Below, one piece after another: positions 63,480 through 64,000 of a stretch of 64,000 nt of DNA; position 1 is the stretch's first letter; each line of letters starts with the position of its first letter. Source of the stretch: an uncultured Mesonia sp. (GTDB lineage: Bacteria; Bacteroidota; Bacteroidia; Flavobacteriales; Flavobacteriaceae); assembly GCA_947499595.1 (NCBI GenBank), contig CANMOY010000004.1, forward strand, positions 186,001 through 250,000, written 5' to 3'. Made by a program: the position numbers and the translations under genes. The notes below the pieces were generated by a model, which had not been told where the DNA came from, did no database searches, and worked only from the letters and a program-made list of their open reading frames with translations.

Positions 63480-64000
63480 TTATTTTTTTGAAAAACTATT
63501 TATTATTTGTTTGGCTACGCGTAAGGCACGTGCACCTTGTTCTAAAGTTACCTTCGGAGTGAGATCTTGGGTAATCGCCTCAGCAAAGGTTTCCAATTCT
63601 TCTAAAATAGCATTGTTTTCATCTACATCGGGATTATCAAAATAAATTTGCTTTTTAACTCCTTCTGCGTTCTGCAAAATCATATCAAATTCTCCTGGTT
63701 GCTGCGGAGCATCTTTCATTCTAACTACCTCACATTTCTTTTCTAGAAAATCTACAGAGATATAAGCATCTCTTTGAAAGAAGCGGGCTTTGCGCATTTG
63801 TTTAAGTGAAATGCGACTTGCGGTTAAATTGGCTACACAACCGTTTTCAAATTCTATACGGGCGTTGCAAATATCTGGTGTTTCACTAATTACCGAAACA
63901 CCACTGGCATTAATATTCTTTACAGGAGAGGGTACCACGCTCAAAACAGCATCGATATCGTGAATCATTAAATCTAAAACTACGGGAACATCAGTGCCAC
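63480..64000 (-). CDS. Gfo/Idh/MocA family oxidoreductase (C-terminal part)
   Basis: The reading frame is open to the window edge, so the 5' part lies beyond; about 173 residues are visible, starting 'GTDVPVVLDLMIHDIDAVLS'. The motif D-L-x-I-H-D-I-D is the substrate-pocket signature of the family's second half, and the following beta-sheet ('ARIEFENGCVANLTASRISLK') is typical of the C-terminal domain. The NAD-binding half is not in the window. It heads a minus-strand series reaching to miaA. Confidence 0.9.
   Translation of the reverse strand, partial: GTDVPVVLDLMIHDIDAVLSVVPSPVKNINASGVSVISETPDICNARIEFENGCVANLTASRISLKQMRKARFFQRDAYISVDFLEKKCEVVRMKDAPQQPGEFDMILQNAEGVKKQIYFDNPDVDENNAILEELETFAEAITQDLTPKVTLEQGARALRVAKQIINSFSKK

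Overview
The window comes from a low-GC member of the Bacteroidota, almost certainly Flavobacteriia (Flavobacteriaceae). Three things point there. Five large secreted proteins carry type IX secretion (T9SS) C-terminal sorting domains, three of type B and two of type A. About eighteen genes have the Bacteroidota sigma-factor -7 element TAnnTTTG just upstream. Many protein families are typical of the group: short DUF1456, DUF5606, DUF4835, Bacteroidota-type omega, and RprX/RprY-like regulators. The window is almost entirely chromosomal core. I see no rRNA, tRNA, CRISPR array, insertion sequence or prophage, and no gene-free stretch longer than 248 bp.

Layout. 1-7149: the 3' part of yidC, a DUF3820 gene, sucC (with no sucD beside it), DUF1456, a DUF2254 membrane protein, a small heat-shock gene behind a striking 13-bp direct repeat, and uvrB. 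7192-16633: a minus-strand run of an ABC ATPase, an ABC permease and three T9SS type-B surface proteins, possibly one long transcription unit. 16722-22573: an unrecognised conserved protein, a NdpA-like nucleoid protein with a pRiA4b ORF-3-like partner, and the tight operon tsaC-cca-ctaA. 22822-30349: an envelope-glycan locus with GT2, GT4, a Kdo/WaaP-like kinase, a WaaE-like GT2, another GT2, a TupA-like ATP-grasp ligase and a GT9 heptosyltransferase-like enzyme. The last two are fused in transcription to dapD.

30440-44404: housekeeping genes (ruvX, def, DUF5606, ligA), a 5'-nucleotidase split into two separately exported genes, an M61 peptidase lipoprotein, dapA, and the envelope and coenzyme operon bamD-rpoZ-coaBC-DUF4835-recN. 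44467-52447: fabI, then two T9SS type-A, FN3-rich exoproteins, the first with a recent 285-bp internal duplication. 52548-57441: a GT2-YbbR-coaE operon with ATGA overlaps, then an RprX/RprY-like histidine kinase and response regulator behind an inverted repeat that overlaps the promoter. 57494-64000: a minus-strand run of a Gfo/Idh/MocA oxidoreductase (cut by the window), 3-hydroxyacyl-CoA dehydrogenase, DUF1015, YggS, an exonuclease-GIY-YIG fusion, a voltage-gated K+ channel-like protein with a C-terminal zinc ribbon, and miaA.

No single locus is a clear new defence or mobile system. The parts most worth a second look are: the ABC-plus-T9SS type-B cassette; the dapD-GT9-ATP-grasp operon; the repeated operator-like element before hsp20; the inverted repeat at the histidine-kinase promoter; the channel with a zinc ribbon; the exonuclease/GIY-YIG protein; and a set of promoters so close to their start codons that the mRNAs would be leaderless. 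Several genes use TTG or GTG starts, which automated annotation may misplace.
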